Positions 46,374 through 60,177 are shown, counted from the stretch's first letter. The stretch is DNA of 64,000 nucleotides from Rhizophagus clarus (GCA_015698045.1 BLAL01000058.1:808501-872500), one strand, 5' to 3'. The notes: a model not told the origin generated them from the sequence alone. Translations and numbers: made by a program.

Positions 46374-47945
46374 ATGCAATTAGAATTATTACCGTGTCTT
46401 TCTTCAGAATTTTCTAAATTACTTAAAAATCCTTATAATTATGATATTATTATAAAGATTAATGAAAAAGAATTTAAAGTACATTCAATTATATTATATG
46501 CACGATCAAATTATTTTAAAATTTTATTATCACAAGGAAGGATTATAAATGAATTTAATATTATGTGTCTTGAATTATCAGAGGTAGATCCAGAAGTTTT
46601 CGAAATGATTATCAAGTAAGTTCTTTGATGAAAAGAAATAAATTTCTTAATCCGTTACTTATTAACAGTTAATTCATTTTATAGGTATATTTATACAGGA
46701 ATAATAGATTTTTCAAATGCGACAAGTGAAAAAATATTTTCATTCTTAATCACATCATCAAAATTAAATTTAACGGAAGCAACATCATATACACAATCAT
46801 ATTTAGTAGATAATGAAAAGAAATGGATTCATGAGAATTTTTCCAAAGTATTAAATAATATATTTAAATTAGAGAATTGTAAAAAATTTCAAAATTATTG
46901 TATAAAAAGAGTATGTTTTGAAGCGAAATCATTTTTTTCTTCAAAAGATTCTTTAAATCTTAAAAAAAATATTATAAATTTAATATTAGATTTAGATAAT
47001 TTATATATTGAAGAAATTGATTTATGGGATTTTTTAATTGAATGGGGTATGAATCAATTACATAAAATTCATGATAATAAGATTAGTATATTTATTATTA
47101 ATGATAATGATTATGAAGAAAATCAAAAAAATCATAAATTGATTAATAATATTAATAAAGAAATTATGAATCAACAACATAAATCACCAAAATGGAAAAT
47201 TCGTGAAGCATTAAAGAAAATTTTGGATCCTTTAATTTATAGAATAAGATTTAGAGAAATTAATTCTGATGATTTTCATGAAAAGGTTAAACCATATAAA
47301 ATGATAATTCCGATGGAAGTATATGAAGATATTATGTCATATTATCTTATAGGATCAACAACAAAAATAAATATGCCATCAATACCAAGAAGAGGTAATA
47401 TTAATTCATTAATAATTAATTCAAAACATATGAGTATTTTATCAAGTTGGATTGATAAGAAAGATTTAGAAAATAATAATTTAATAACGAAAATCAATCA
47501 ATATGAATTTAAATTATTATTTAGAGCTACATTTTTAAATGATTTTAATACAAAAAAATTTCATAAATATTGTGATAATAATGGACCTTGTATCGTAATA
47601 ATTAAGATTAAAGATTCAAATAAAATTATTGGAGGTTATAATCCTATTGGTTGGTGTATAAGTAATTCTTGGATACATTCTAATGATAGTTTTATATTTT
47701 CTTTTGATGATGATTTGGATTTATCAAAAAGGAGGATTAGTAGAATATTAGGGAATGGGAAATATTCTATTTATGATTGTGAGGATTTTAATTTATTATT
47801 AAATTTTGGTAATGGTGATTTGATTTTAGATGGTACAATTGGAATCTGTGATAAATCTAATTATGAATTTTGTATATTAAATAGTGATGAAAGAAGTTTT
47901 GAAGCCGAACAATTAGAAGTATTTAGTGTACGATTAACTGATTGA
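46374..47945 (+). CDS. BTB-BACK-TLDc protein 2 (only + strand member)
   Basis: Exons 46374-46615 and 46685-47945, 500 residues. The BTB half is short and divergent (IIIKINEKEFKVHSIILYAR, no VGEN), split before YIYTGIIDF. The BACK region is followed by an Asn/Lys-rich stretch (about 205-245) not seen in the others, then VKPYKMIIPMEVYEDIM and TLDc with FKLLFRATF, IIGGYNPIGW, FIFSFDDD and NFGNGDLIL, ending VFSVRLTD. It retains the canonical GGYNPIGW. It is the most diverged member, runs opposite to and converges with its neighbour (89 bp between stops). Presumed cullin-3 adaptor or TLDc protein, by family only. Confidence 0.85.
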
Positions 47946-48034
47946 AAATGTATATTTTTTATTTAAGAAAAAAAAATGTTTTGTAATTAAATAATAATAG
48001 AAGAAAAAAAATACGTATATATATCTATTTTAGA

Positions 48035-49307
48035 TTATTGTTTAACAACCCTAAAAGCTTCCACTTCTTTAATGGCGTAAGATGTATTCACTTGAAAATT
48101 TTGATAATAACCTTGATCTTTAAAATGTAAATTTTTATCATTATCCAAAGTCATGCATCCCCCACCAAAATTAAACGCACAATCATAAAATTCATATAAC
48201 GCATAATTATGACACGTTACTCTACTTATCTTCATACTTTTAATATTTCCACTATTTTCAAAAGAGAAAATAAAACTACCTGTCGTATAATGCCATTGAC
48301 TACCATTACAAAAATAAACTCCGATAGGGCTGTAACCTCCAAATATTTTTGGTGAAGAATGAACACTGATTAAAACTAAACATGGAATTTGACGGTAACA
48401 TTTATTTTTAAAATCATCTGAACTAAAATAATCACGACCACTACGATATAAAAGATCAAATTTGTATTTATGGTCGTTCTCCCCACGTTGATAATTACAA
48501 GAATACCCATAGTCATATCTACTACGTTGATAATTATGATATTTCTCTTCGATATAGTTAATAATTGCTGAAGCGAGGTTTGGTTTTATAATCGTCGATC
48601 CAATATGATTCGTCCCAATTCGTGGCGTTAATGGAATTGAATTTGGCGAGATTTCCTTTAAATAAAATTCCATAATATCTTCGTAAATGTTATTAGGTAT
48701 AATAGCTTTGTATGGACGGACTTTATCAAAAAAATCCCCAGAATTAATACATGTAAATCGAATTAGAGGAATAAATTCTTTCAAGGTATTCTTTAAATCC
48801 TCATAATTTTTGTTAGTCCATTCATCCCGATTATTTTTATGTTTCAATCCAGGTGTTTGCTCGATACCCCATTTAATCAAAGAATTCCAAACATTGATTT
48901 CTTCAATCTGTAAGTCATCACGTTTAAGAAGTTCACGGAGAACATTAATATCTAATGAAGTAAAATTATTAGAAAAGAAAAATGGTAGTGGATGTGCACA
49001 GATTAATTCAAGACAACTATCAAGTAATTTTTTACAATTAATAAGTTTAAATACAGATTTTAAAACGAGAATAAAATTTTGTTGAACCCAAGTTTTTTGT
49101 TTTTCAATTAAATAATCTTGTACATGATTAAACAATTCTTCGAGAAGTAATTCGTCAGATGAAACCAATAACTCAAGATTAACTTCTCCAGAATTCACGG
49201 TTAAATCCACTTCTCCTGTATAAATATATCTTTTTATTTTAAGAAAAAAAAAAGGAAAGAAATTAATTAATATATTAATTGAAAAATACATCTATAGAAA
49301 TTTCGTC

Positions 49308-49338
<31 letters not shown>

Positions 49339-49600
49339 ACTTAAGGATTATTACGAAAACATTGGGATTAATATTTGGTTTTTCGAACTTAATCATATCA
49401 TTCTTATCCTTTTTATCATTCCATTTAGACGATAACGCACTTTTAAAATAAGCTGAACGAGCTCTCAAAATACTTGAATGTGCACGAAATTCTTTTACGT
49501 TATGATTTTCTCCTACACGAATGATAACATTATGATCATCCGCATCATATAACATTAATAGAAGGTCCTGTAAAAGGCTCGAATGAAATTTTGAAGCCAT
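48035..49600 (-). CDS. BTB-BACK-TLDc protein 3
   Basis: Exons 49341-49600 and 48035-49229, 484 residues. ATG 49600 (MASKFHSSLLQDLL) fits the family start; an upstream in-frame methionine would add a tail absent in relatives. BTB with VIIRVGENHNVKEFRAHSSI, intron before YIYTGEVDL, BACK with LIKWGIEQTPGL, linker VRPYKAIIPNNIYEDIM, a Tyr/Arg-rich insert (YQRSRYDYGYSCNYQRGEND) just before TLDc, then FDLLYRSGRD, canonical IFGGYSPIG, GSFIFSFENSGNI and the end VEAFRVVKQ. The intron contains a 27-nt A/T homopolymer. It is the last - strand member with the canonical FGGY motif before the IYGEY subclade begins. Confidence 0.87.
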
Positions 49601-50836
49601 TTTTTTAAAAAAAAAAAATTTTGTGGGAAAAGATGAGCAGTGACGTAAAATCAGCCAAGTTAAATCATGACGAACGTCACACAACTGCCAATCTCATACA
49701 CAGCAGCATAAACAAACAAACAATTTTATCAAAACAACACTTAAAAATTACCGTATTTCTTCATATTAAAAAAGTTTTTATTGTTTTATAGGTCATCTTT
49801 GATGATAAAGAATCTATTTAAGTGAAAAATAATATTATTAAGAAGGTGGTGATACCATTGTTATCACCTGATCTAACATTAATATCCACGTCACTACCAT
49901 TACGTAAAATCCCATAGCACTGAAATGGAAATCGATTGGTAAAAACGAAAAACTACCTATATGTATAAACCTGCTTTATCGAAGATATCTTATAACGACA
50001 AACATTGTTCTACGTCTTATTTACTTTCATTACAAATTTTATCACCGACAATTGAAACTTTAGCAGTTAATTAAAATGGTCGCTAGATCACGTGAAGATT
50101 TACACATGATTTGGTCCGCTACGTACAATGTAAATATTATTAAGAAGAGAGCACTTATTCAAAATTCCCAGTCCAGGACTACTTCTTGTATCGATTATAA
50201 TGTTAGATCGTTCAATTCTTAGTCGTTAAACTCGTTAATTGTATTAATTTTCGCAAAACATTTAAGAATCGCACATGCAGTACGAGTGTACGGCTAACAT
50301 TTGGCTAAAAGTAATGTTTTCTTAGATTAATTGGACCAAAAACCTCATTAATTGGTGACATATTCTATTGCAATTACCCACTAATGTTGTCGTGGTAGGC
50401 CGCAGATCTATCAAGGTATTGAGGTGTCGCGTTATTTTAAATCTTTGTACCGTATCTTAGTTTAAAATTAACACTATTTGAATGTTATTAATTAAATTAA
50501 ATACATGGTTATCGAATTTTAAAGGTTTAGGAATTTTCTTAACGGAAATGCGTAATTGTCCGAAGCACAGTGGAGGACTTATATACTTCTACGCAAGAGC
50601 AGTGCAATGTCGTTCTGTACTATAGCCTGATCGACGAATGAAATTTCGTGTTACTCAGGAAATAAATATTCATATTCTAGCTTCGGACATTTCAAACCAA
50701 TAAAATCGTACCTTTTCCGCACCACATATAGCATCACTAAATCGCATCATAAGCACTTTTTTATTTATTGAATATAATGAATAAGAAATAAAATTAAATC
50801 TAACGTTGGCTTATTTATTGTACTATTATAAAAATA
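49601..50836. other. Gene-free interval, promoter side of BTB gene 3
   Basis: Begins with the T12/A6 tract directly upstream of the ATG (coding sense). The rest is AT-rich without genes or recognised repeats. Confidence 0.45.
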
Positions 50837-52428
50837 TCATCCTTGATAAAATTCGGTTACCAACCTACTATTATCCTCAGGGTTGATATTTGATACTTTA
50901 AAAATCTCAATTTCCTTTGGAGTAAGGTGCCTCATAGTTGAGTTTATAACATTATTGTCATTATAGAACAAATTATTAACGCTAAGAAATATACTTCTAT
51001 TTCTTAATTCATCATCCATTTGGAATGTATTACTATGTTCAAATATTAAGTTATTACGTGAATTAACTACTAGTTCATCGATATCATTATTCATGCGACT
51101 TATTTTTATATCTTTAATGTCGTTATCATTACCAAAAGAAAATATAAAGTTTCTAGTTGTACATTCACGTGAATAATATTCTCCATAAATTTTTGCTAAA
51201 TTTCGCGCATCGTATGGCGTATCGTATGGCTTGATCAATATTAAAAAAGGATTTCTGTTCTTACACTCACGACGAAATTTAATGACATCGAAACCGTTAC
51301 TATTACTATTCCCAGTGTAAAGTAAGTTGAATTTGTATTGTAAGTCATTTTCGTTGCGTACAGCTTTTGCGTTATTTCCTTCAATCCAATTAGCTATTAC
51401 ATAGGCATGCTTCGATTTAATAATTCTTGAATTAATATGTAACTTTCCAATTCGTGGTGATAAAATTGTTATACTTTTTGGTAAAGTACCTTTCATATGA
51501 AATTCCATAACTTCCTCATAAATATTGTTAGGAATAATGGCTTTAAATGGTCGAACTTTATCAAAAAAATCTGTGGAACTAATTTCTGTGAACCGAATAA
51601 GAGGAATAAATTGATTAAATGTTTCTTTTAGTGCTTCATAATCCTCTTTATTCCATTTTGTTCTATCATTTTTTTTACTTTCCAAATTAGAGGTGTTTTC
51701 AATACTCCATTTAATTAAACAATCCCAGGCAATGATTTCATCAATTAAATAATCATCTTGGTTAAGTAATTCACACAGTGCATCCTTATTGAATGATGGA
51801 ATTTCTTTTGAATTAATGAATAATTTTGGGTCTTTTAAGATAGATCCCATACAGTATTGGTACAACTTTTTAAAACCAGTGAGTGTGGAAGCTACATTAA
51901 AAACAAAAATAAGATTATCTTGAATCCAACCTGATCGCGTTTTAATTAAATAATTTTGTAGGTTATAAAATAATTCTTTTAAAAGCAATTCATCAGATGC
52001 AACTAATAACTTAATAAGTAATTCTTCTGGTTGATCCTTCAATTTTAATTCTCCTATATAAATATAACTTTAATTGAAATGTGGTAAAAAAAAAAAAGAA
52101 ATTAATATTTTTTGTTTTTTTTTTTTTAATTTTTAAATTATTAAATTATTTTAAATTTTTATACTTTTTCTTACCTGAGAATCATTTTGAAAACAGCAGG
52201 TTCAATATTTGGTTTTTTAAATTCAATCAAATTATTCTTTTTAATGATCCATTCTGATGATAATGCGGTTTTAAAATAGGTTGAACGAGCTTTAAGGATT
52301 TGAGAATGTGCATAAAATTCTTTTATATTTTGATTTTCTCCAACTTGAATAACAATATCATAATTTTTTGAATCATCTAACATTAACGAAAGGTCTCGTA
52401 AAACAATTTTATGAAAACTTAAAGACAT
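50837..52428 (-). CDS. BTB-BACK-TLDc protein 4 (IYGEY subclade)
   Basis: Exons 52175-52428 and 50837-52067, 494 residues. The start is the methionine of MSLSFHKIVLRD at 52428; an in-frame ATG 60 nt upstream would encode a poly-Lys leader from the A-tract and is unlikely. BTB (IVIQVGENQNIKEFYAHSQI), intron before YIYIGELKL, BACK (LIKWSIENTSNL), VRPFKAIIPNNIYEEVM, TLDc with FNLLYTGNSNSNG, KIYGEYYS instead of FGGY, FIFSFGNDNDI and the end IEIFKVSNINPEDN plus a short tail. The GGY.PIG motif being gone may alter TLDc function. Confidence 0.86.
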
Positions 52429-54591
52429 CTTTTTTTTTTTTTTTTTAAGGAAAAAAAAATGTGCGAATTTTTTTTTTTCACATTTCAATTCGGAGATGAT
52501 TAATGACTCAATATGACTGATCGCATGTCATTCGGTCATCATTTCAACGTTGTTTTCGTTGGATAAGTGATATTATAAATTTGTAATTCTGAACCAAATC
52601 ATAAAATTACAAAGCATTACTCAAATGAAAAGGTTAAAAATTCATTATTTGGGAAAATAATGTAATTTAATTAAACGGAAAAATTCGCCGATAATTTACA
52701 TGACACATGATTAGGGATATACTGTCGTTTGACGCAATTCGTCACATGATTTATAGATCGTGACCGACAAGACGTCACTGCGTGTTTTCCTTTATCCATA
52801 ATTTATGTAAAAAATGATGGAATTTTTTTGCATTTGATATAATATGGCCCGCTAATAATTTTATTTTATTGAGAAATAACAGTATATTCCTGAAAATCTT
52901 TTCCTAAAGGAATATAAAAGGTTTTATATGTTTGTTGTTGCATCAGTCGTTTATTTTTATTATTAAAAATCATATTAACGCACGGCATATACAGTAGTTT
53001 GTTTTATTAAGGATATTTTGTGACGAGAAACACCATTTAAATATTTATTATAAATAATCAATGATCTCATGATTGGATTTTATTGGATATAAATGAATAA
53101 CAGATAAGAAACAAAAATATATGAAATTTATATAATTAATTATTAATTTTACTTTATTTATTAAAACTGAAAAATTATTATTAGCATTAAACAGCTGAAA
53201 GTCCATTCTTTCGTATGTTAATCACCTATCATTTTCTTAGACATATTCGACATATTCTGGACACGAAGTGTTGCTGACTTGGCCAAGTTTCTTAAAAAAA
53301 AACTTGTTGCCACCTGATCACCAATGCTAAGATGCAGCAGCTTTGATCAGAGAAGGAAAGTTAAAGTCAGGGAGAGAGGGAAAAGAAAAGGGGAGGGAAA
53401 GGACGAGAGGGACGAAAGGTAAAGGAAGAAAAGGATAGTAAGGAAAGGGAAAGACGAAGAAAAGGGTAAAAGTGACGAAAGAAAAAAGAAAGCAAGAAAG
53501 GGAAAGGATGAGCGGGGAGAGAGGGAAAGGGAAGAGAAAGGGAAAGTATAAGAGGAAAAAATAGAGAAAATGAAAAAAAATAAGAGGGAGGAGAGAAAGA
53601 AAGGAAAGGAGGAGGGAAGAATGAAAGAAAGGAAAGGAATACAAACATGCTCATCCACCCACCTAAACAAGTATACGCACAGAAAGAGCAAGTGAAGGGA
53701 AGATCGAAGGAAAAGAACAAGAACAAGAGCATATCCACCTACTCGCCTAGACATATATACCAAGATCAAAAAAAAATGAATAAAAACGTAACGAAATCAA
53801 TAAACAAGTAACGAAAATAAATTATTTCTACGCACGAAATAAAAAAGGGTATTTTTACTCAATTTTAAGTTCTGTACAAGCTTTTTTTAAAATACTCGTT
53901 TTTTTTAATCTGATTTTGTTAGTCCAATAAACTTATTATTATGTCATCAACATAATTGAGTGTATGACTCATTGCAGCAAAAAGTTACAGATCATAGAAG
54001 ATTAGTTTTTTTTTCATTTATCTAAAAATTTTCCGCTATTTTCACGTATAAAAAGAGTTCATATAATGTTCATTCCGTCCTATGAGTGATTTTTTTTAAA
54101 TGACTCACTATAATCAAAATCCGTCATTAAATTCCTCATTTTAAAAATTTTCCGCTCCGTTAATAAGTCCTTTGAATAGAAGCATTAAATTATTAAATTT
54201 ATTTTAATAAGAACGCGTTAAGTTATAAATAATTAAATTAGATAATTTATAATAATGATTTGTTATCTGCAGACCCAAATTTTACGTAAGAACATTTATT
54301 TATGTAATAATGACTTCATAATAATAACTACTAAGACATCTCCAAATACTAACACGTAACAGAAAATATATACTGTATATTTTTTATTGATTGAAATAAT
54401 AAATAATAATAATGACAGATAAAATAATAAAAGTTAAATGAACGTGTGCTTATTAGTTAGAAATGCTAATATATAAAAAATATCTTCCTTCCATATAAGT
54501 TAATATTTTTAGTCTTACCGTATTTATTTAGTGTCATAAAAAAAAACAGTTATGTCTCCATCGATAAGCTAGATGCTCTAGTCATGCCATT
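52429..54591. other. Gene-free interval with a long polypurine tract
   Basis: Apart from the A-tract leader of gene 4 (52430-52447) and the polypurine run listed separately, only AT-rich sequence is seen. Long frames read opposite the polypurine run are low-complexity artefacts. Confidence 0.5.
53343..53640 (+). repeat. Polypurine tract, about 300 nt
   Basis: Almost only A and G on the + strand (units like GGGAAAGGAAAGGAGGAGGG), with few interrupting pyrimidines. Such mirror-like purine runs can form triplex DNA. Confidence 0.9.
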
Positions 54592-56280
54592 TCAGTCATC
54601 TAAAACTTCAAAAACTTCAATATCCATTGAAGTAAATCTATTTATACCTGAGTTTATAACTTTATCATCGTATAACAAATTGTTGACACTTATATTCTGT
54701 CCATTCATACGGAAAGTTGCACTAAGATGAATATGATCATAATTTATACCATATTTACTTATGTTTTTTTTACATTTCATGCGGCTTATTTTCGAATCTT
54801 TAATATCGTCATCATTTGCGAAAGAAAATATGAAGTCTTTAGTTGTATATTCCCATACGCTATGTGTAAGTGTACCTGAATAATATTCTCCATAAATCTT
54901 TGGCAGATTTTGCGCAGGTGTTTTGGATGTTTGTTGAACTGGTTGAACTACCGTATCCAATGGAGAATAAACTCGGCTATTATTAGGTGGTAAGAAATAA
55001 TTTGGATCCTCCCAACCATCCAGGCTACCCCAGCTATTCCGGCTACCCCAGCTATCATGGACCCGAGCTAAAGGTTGAGTTAAACTATCGGATCGTGATT
55101 TGATCAATATTAAACAAGGACCTCTGTTCATACACTTATTCTTAAATGACTTAACATTGAAACCGTCCCTACTACAAGAATAAAGTAAAGAAAACTTGTG
55201 TCGCAAGTTATTTTTGTTGTGAATAGCTTTTGCATCATCTCCTTCAATCCAATTAGCAATTACATAAGCATGTTCCGGTTTAATAATTTTTGAATCGATA
55301 GGTATCATTCTTCCTCGTGGTGGTAAAAAAGTTATATCTTCTGGTAAAGTACCTTTCATATGAAATTCCATAACTGCCTCATAAATATTGTTAGGAATAA
55401 TAGTCTTAAATGGTCGAACTTTATCAAAAATGTCTGCGGAACTAATTTCTGAGAACCGAATAAAAGGAATAAATTGACTAAATGTTTTCTTTAGTGCTTC
55501 ATAATCCTCATTATTCCATTTGGTTCTATCCCTATTTTTACTCCTCAAACTTGGAGTATTGAAAATACTCCATTTAATTAAGTCATCCCAGAAAATAGCT
55601 TCATCAATTAAAAAGTCATCCTGTTTAAGTAATTCAAGTAGAGTATTCCTGTTGAATGATGGGAAATCTTTTGAATTAAAGAATAATTTTGGATTGTTTG
55701 AGATTAACTTCATACAATAATCTTGAAGTGTCTTATAATTAGGGATTGCGGGAATTTTATCGAAAACAAAAACAAGATTATCTTGAATCCAATTTGATCG
55801 CTCTTTTGTTAAATAATCTTGTAGTTTACGAAATAATTCTTCAAGAAGCAATTCATCAGATGCGGTTAACAATCCAAAAATAAATTCGTTTGATTGTTTC
55901 GTTAATTCCACTTCACCTATATAAATATAACTTCATTGAAATAAAGGAGAAAAGTATGTTAGCATTTTTTTTATTGTTTTTTATTGTTAAGAAATACAAA
56001 ATTATTATATCTCTTATGTACTGTACCTGAGAATTACTTCGAAAATAGCAGGTTCAATATTTGGTTTTTTGTACTTAATCAAATCATTCTTTTTAGTATT
56101 CCATCCGGATGATAATGCTTTTTTAAAATAGGTCGAACGAGTTTTAAGAATAATTGAATGCGCATGAAATTCTTTTATATTTTGATTTTCCCCAACCTGA
56201 ATAATAACATCAAAATCATTTGGATCATTTAACATTGATGACATGTCTTTTAAAAGACTTGAATGAAATTTTAAAGACAT
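54592..56280 (-). CDS. BTB-BACK-TLDc protein 5 with Trp-Gly loop
   Basis: Exons 56027-56280 and 54592-55930, 530 residues. BTB (VIIQVGENQNIKEFHAHSII), intron before YIYIGEVEL, BACK (LIKWSIFNTPSL), VRPFKTIIPNNIYEAVM, TLDc with FSLLYSCSRDG, then an inserted loop of about 65 residues containing DSWGSRNSWGSLDGWEDPN (about 373-393) and a Gln/Pro part, before KIYGEYYSG, FIFSFANDDDI and MDIEVFEVLDD. The loop is in the position where relatives have only a few residues. It belongs to the IYGEY subclade. Confidence 0.86.
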
Positions 56281-57863
56281 CTTTTTTAAAACTAATATGT
56301 GGAGTATATGTACTGTATATAATGATAATTGAGAGTGGAAAAAAAAAAATTATTCTTTTTTTTTTTTTTTGTAAACATTTCAAGCAGCGACCTAATTTTT
56401 ATAAATATCTAAATTCCTTAAATAGAAACAAAGATTAGAACAATTACATGTTGCGGAATTATAATTTCCTTGAGAAACAATTACATATCGCGGAATTATA
56501 ATTCCATCAAAAAAGGCTCGTGTTACCTAATCATCTGTTTGATCATAAAAATCAGGTTGATATACTGGACTATATTCTATTTATATAATTTGTTTTTGTA
56601 CTTCTTAATTGATGTTTCTTTTGTTTCAATAAATACTTGTTTTTTCCTGAATGGTAGAATGACAAATGGTTTTGTTCATGTTGGCCCCCCTTGTCTTTCA
56701 TTTTTATGACCTAACGTTCTTTGAACGTGAATAATCCGTGATGATCGATAATTTAAATATGAAACACGTGATTTAAGACATGCAGAAAAAAAACACTCGC
56801 TGATTTCTTCGGAGAAGGGGCATTTTTAATTTCATAGTATAGTTAATAGATTTTTTTTCTTTTATATAGTTTAATTTCTTTTTTTCTATGTATTTGTTTT
56901 TAAAACTAGTTTGTCGATAACATTAATTAAATAAATAAATAAATAAATATCAAAAAAAAAAAAACAATCATATTTTTTGTTCTTAACTATATCGGTCACT
57001 AAAGAAACAATTTTCGATAGAATTATTTGTAATTTTGTGATACGAATTATTCGAGTGATTCGGTTACCAATTTAGTCATTTGTGATTTGTCATATTAAAT
57101 AAAATATAGATAAATTAATTTATTGAATTTTTTGATTAAACACAAATAAAGTGAGAGCGTCAGGGATATCCACAATTTTGGTTAATGAGCTAACTTTGTT
57201 CACATGACTGTGATCAGCAAAATGGACTACTGAAAAATTTTTGGTCAAATTTGGATTTTCCCCCCTTTTATGAACTAACGCTCCTATATTATTATTTTTA
57301 AAAAAAAAAATATTTTTACATGTAATCTTGAAATTTATTAGATAATTTTTTTGGCATTATTAAATAATAGTAACATGTAAATAAAAGATAAAAACGTAAA
57401 AAATTATACACAAAAATGATGATAATGCTAAAAAATCGTCATCACAAAAATTGCTGTGCCACGAGTCATCTTTTTTTAACTGTTAACGAAATTACGCATC
57501 TATTTTGTTTATTTTATTGATTAAAACATTTTTTAATTTATTACAATATTATTTATTATAATAGTTAATCTACAATTTTCGGTAAAATAAATTTTAAAAT
57601 AATTCTAGAAGTGATTTCATCTCATAATCTATTACGTACAAATATATATTTATTTGTTTATTATCGTCAAAAAAAAGAATTAAAATTATTGTACATTTTC
57701 TTAGCATATCATTTATTGTTTTAACCTGAAATATCTACAAACACGAAAACGAAAGAGCCCAAGGAAAAGAAAATAATAACGTAACTACGTAACTTATTAA
57801 ATGAAAAAAAAACATATATATATATATATTTGTTTCTTTACTATACTATTGTACTAAATTTGA
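56281..57863. other. Gene-free interval
   Basis: A 25-bp direct repeat around ATTACATRTYGCGGAATTAT lies at about 56441-56466 and 56479-56505. An ATAAATAAATAAATAAAT run is at 56930-56950. No gene seen. Confidence 0.5.
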
Positions 57864-59701
57864 TTACTTAGTAGACCCGACTTGAAAGACTTCAATTTTC
57901 TTAGGAACAAACATCTTTATATTTGAATTTATGACATTCTTATCATTATATTCTGAATTGTTTACTTTTATGCCTATACCTTTCATACGAAAAGTGTTAC
58001 TAAAACTGAATTCATTACCATAATTAATTTTCATTTCATCATAATTCATACGACATATTTTCATATTTTTAATATCATCATTATTTGTAAAAGAAAATAT
58101 GAAATTCTCAATCGCACAACGCCATCCACTCTCTAAAAGTGCGTGTGATTGATATTCTCCATAAATTTTCGCCAAATTTACTTTTTGTCGAGGGGGATCA
58201 GGTGTTTGCCAAAGGGAAATAGCTGAATCAAGGTTTGATTCATCCATACCCCAATAGGAATTAGAACCCCAGCCATCATTACTAACAGAATCCCAGTCAC
58301 CATTATAATTAGGGCCCCAGCCACCATTATCTGCAGAATCCCAGCCACCATTATAATTAGGGCCCCAGCCACCATTATCTGTACAACTAGGAGAAGGACC
58401 CCAACCATCTTTATCTGAAATTGTATCCATTCGTGGGGAACGCCGATTATTATTTATCCGATTTGACTGAACATTCCAACTATCATCAATATCATCACAA
58501 GTATGAGACGTTTCTATCAATATCAAACATGGACCATGATGTTTACATTTATCACGAAATGTATTAATATCAAGACCATCCCGACTGCTTCTGTAAAGAA
58601 GGTTGAATTTGTATTGTGAATCCTTTTTACGTCGAATCGCTTTTGCATCTTTCCCTTCAATCCAATTGACTATTATATATGCAAGTTCCGGTTTAATTAT
58701 TTCTGAATCAATGCTTATCTTACCAATTCGTGACGGCAAAGTGGATTTATTTATACCTTTCATATAAAACTCAAAAGCCTCCTCGTAAATTTGATTGGGA
58801 ATGACAGCTTTAAATGGATGAACTTTATCATAAAAATTAGCGGAACTAATTTCTGAGAATCGAATAAGAGGAATGAATTTACTTAATGTTTCCTCTAATG
58901 CTGCATAATTCTCATCATTCCATTTGATTCTATCGCTGTTTTCATTTCCCAAACCTGGAGTTTGTTCAATACCCCATTTAATTAGATAATCCCATGCGAT
59001 ATCTTCCTCGATCAGAAAGTCATTTCGTTTAAGCAAATCATAGAGAATATTCTTATTGAGTGATAGAAAATCTTTTGAAGTAATGAATGATTGTGGATCC
59101 GCTGATATAGATTCAACACAATGATCTTGCAGTTTCTTGCAATTAGGAAGTGGGAAAACTCTATGAAAAACGCGAATAAGATTTTCTTGTAACCAAGTTG
59201 TTTGATTCTCAATCAAATAATCTTGAACGTATTCAAACAATTCTTCGAGAAGCAATTCGTTAGACGCAACTAACAATTCAAGAATATCTATATCTAATTG
59301 ATTTGTCAAATTTACTTCACCTATATAAACATACCTTTATTTTTATCAAAATTATAGTAAAAAAATTTTTTTAAATAATAATGATATTATTTTTTTTTTT
59401 TATAAAAAATTTTATCGAGCTAATAAATTACTTACTTGAGAATTATCTTGAAAACATTTGGAGTAATATTTGATTGTTTAATTTTAATCATATTATCCTT
59501 TTCAATAATCAAATCAGGTAATAATTTTGATAATTCATTTTTAAAATATCTTGAACGAGCTCTAAGAATATTTGAATGTGCACGAAATTCCATCATATTT
59601 GAATTTTCTCCAACTTGAATAATAACATCATGATCATCTGCAACCTCTAACATTGACGAAAGGCCTTGTAAAAGACCTTTATAGTATTCAAAAGCCTCCA
59701 T
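57864..59701 (-). CDS. BTB-BACK-TLDc protein 6 with GW/WG-repeat loop
   Basis: Exons 59436-59701 and 57864-59334, 578 residues, the longest family member here. BTB (VIIQVGENSNMMEFRAHSNI), intron before YVYIGEVNL, BACK (LIKWGIEQTPGL), VHPFKAVIPNQIYEEAF, TLDc with FNLLYRSSRDGLD and CLILIETS. A loop of about 110 residues is inserted there, whose core (about 394-450) has six Trp next to Gly: DGWGPS, two 16-residue repeats of the type GGWGPNYNGGWDSADN, then DGWGSN and YWGM. The domain resumes at KIYGEYQSHA, FIFSFTNNDDI, and ends IEVFQVGSTK. GW/WG in disordered loops is the signature of Argonaute-binding hooks; whether this binds Argonaute is inference. Confidence 0.87.
58262..58415. repeat. 48-bp in-frame minisatellite encoding GW repeats
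   Basis: ATTATAATTAGGGCCCCAGC recurs at a 48-bp offset (about 58302 and 58350), with degenerate copies on both sides. It lies within the coding sequence and adds 16 residues per unit. Confidence 0.85.
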
Positions 59702-60177
59702 TATTTTTTTAAAACAAAAGGAAAATGTACGTATAATTTACATATAATGTTAACGGATAGAATATATATATATCAGTAAATGTTGTCCTGAAATCAGAAA
59801 CAATAACCAAAGATTTTCATGTCGCATTTGAGATCATCTGATTTGTGCCATACGACTAAAGATAAACAACAATAGCAACAATTACATTTTTTTTTTTTCG
59901 TGTCTCCAACCCGTGATTGTGAGAGACTTTCATTTTAAGGTCGCACTTGTGTTCAGTAAAATAGAAATAATTGTAAAGCAAATTTTTTTTCACGTGTCTT
60001 CATCGAAAAATTAATGAAGAAAAATATATGGTCTTTTCTAACGTTTCTAATTAAAAAAAAAATCAAATTTATTAAATATATAACGATGCTTTTAATATAT
60101 ACAGTAGTCATTGTAACAAAAAGAAAAAAAATAAATATACAATTAATGTTTGTGATAACAATATTTAAATTTCGAAG
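59702..60177. other. Intergenic, promoter of gene 6 and 3' flank of gene 7
   Basis: Only AT-rich sequence with a short TATATATATA run (59764-59773) and T runs. No gene. Confidence 0.45.

Noticed and set aside
53327..53769. Overlapping long frames on the minus strand rich in Phe, Leu, Ser and Pro
   Set aside because: They lie opposite a polypurine run, in all three frames at once, and are low-complexity artefacts.
58178..58408. Hydrophobic frame with VAGALIIMVAG repeats
   Set aside because: Another frame of the GW minisatellite in the BTB gene.
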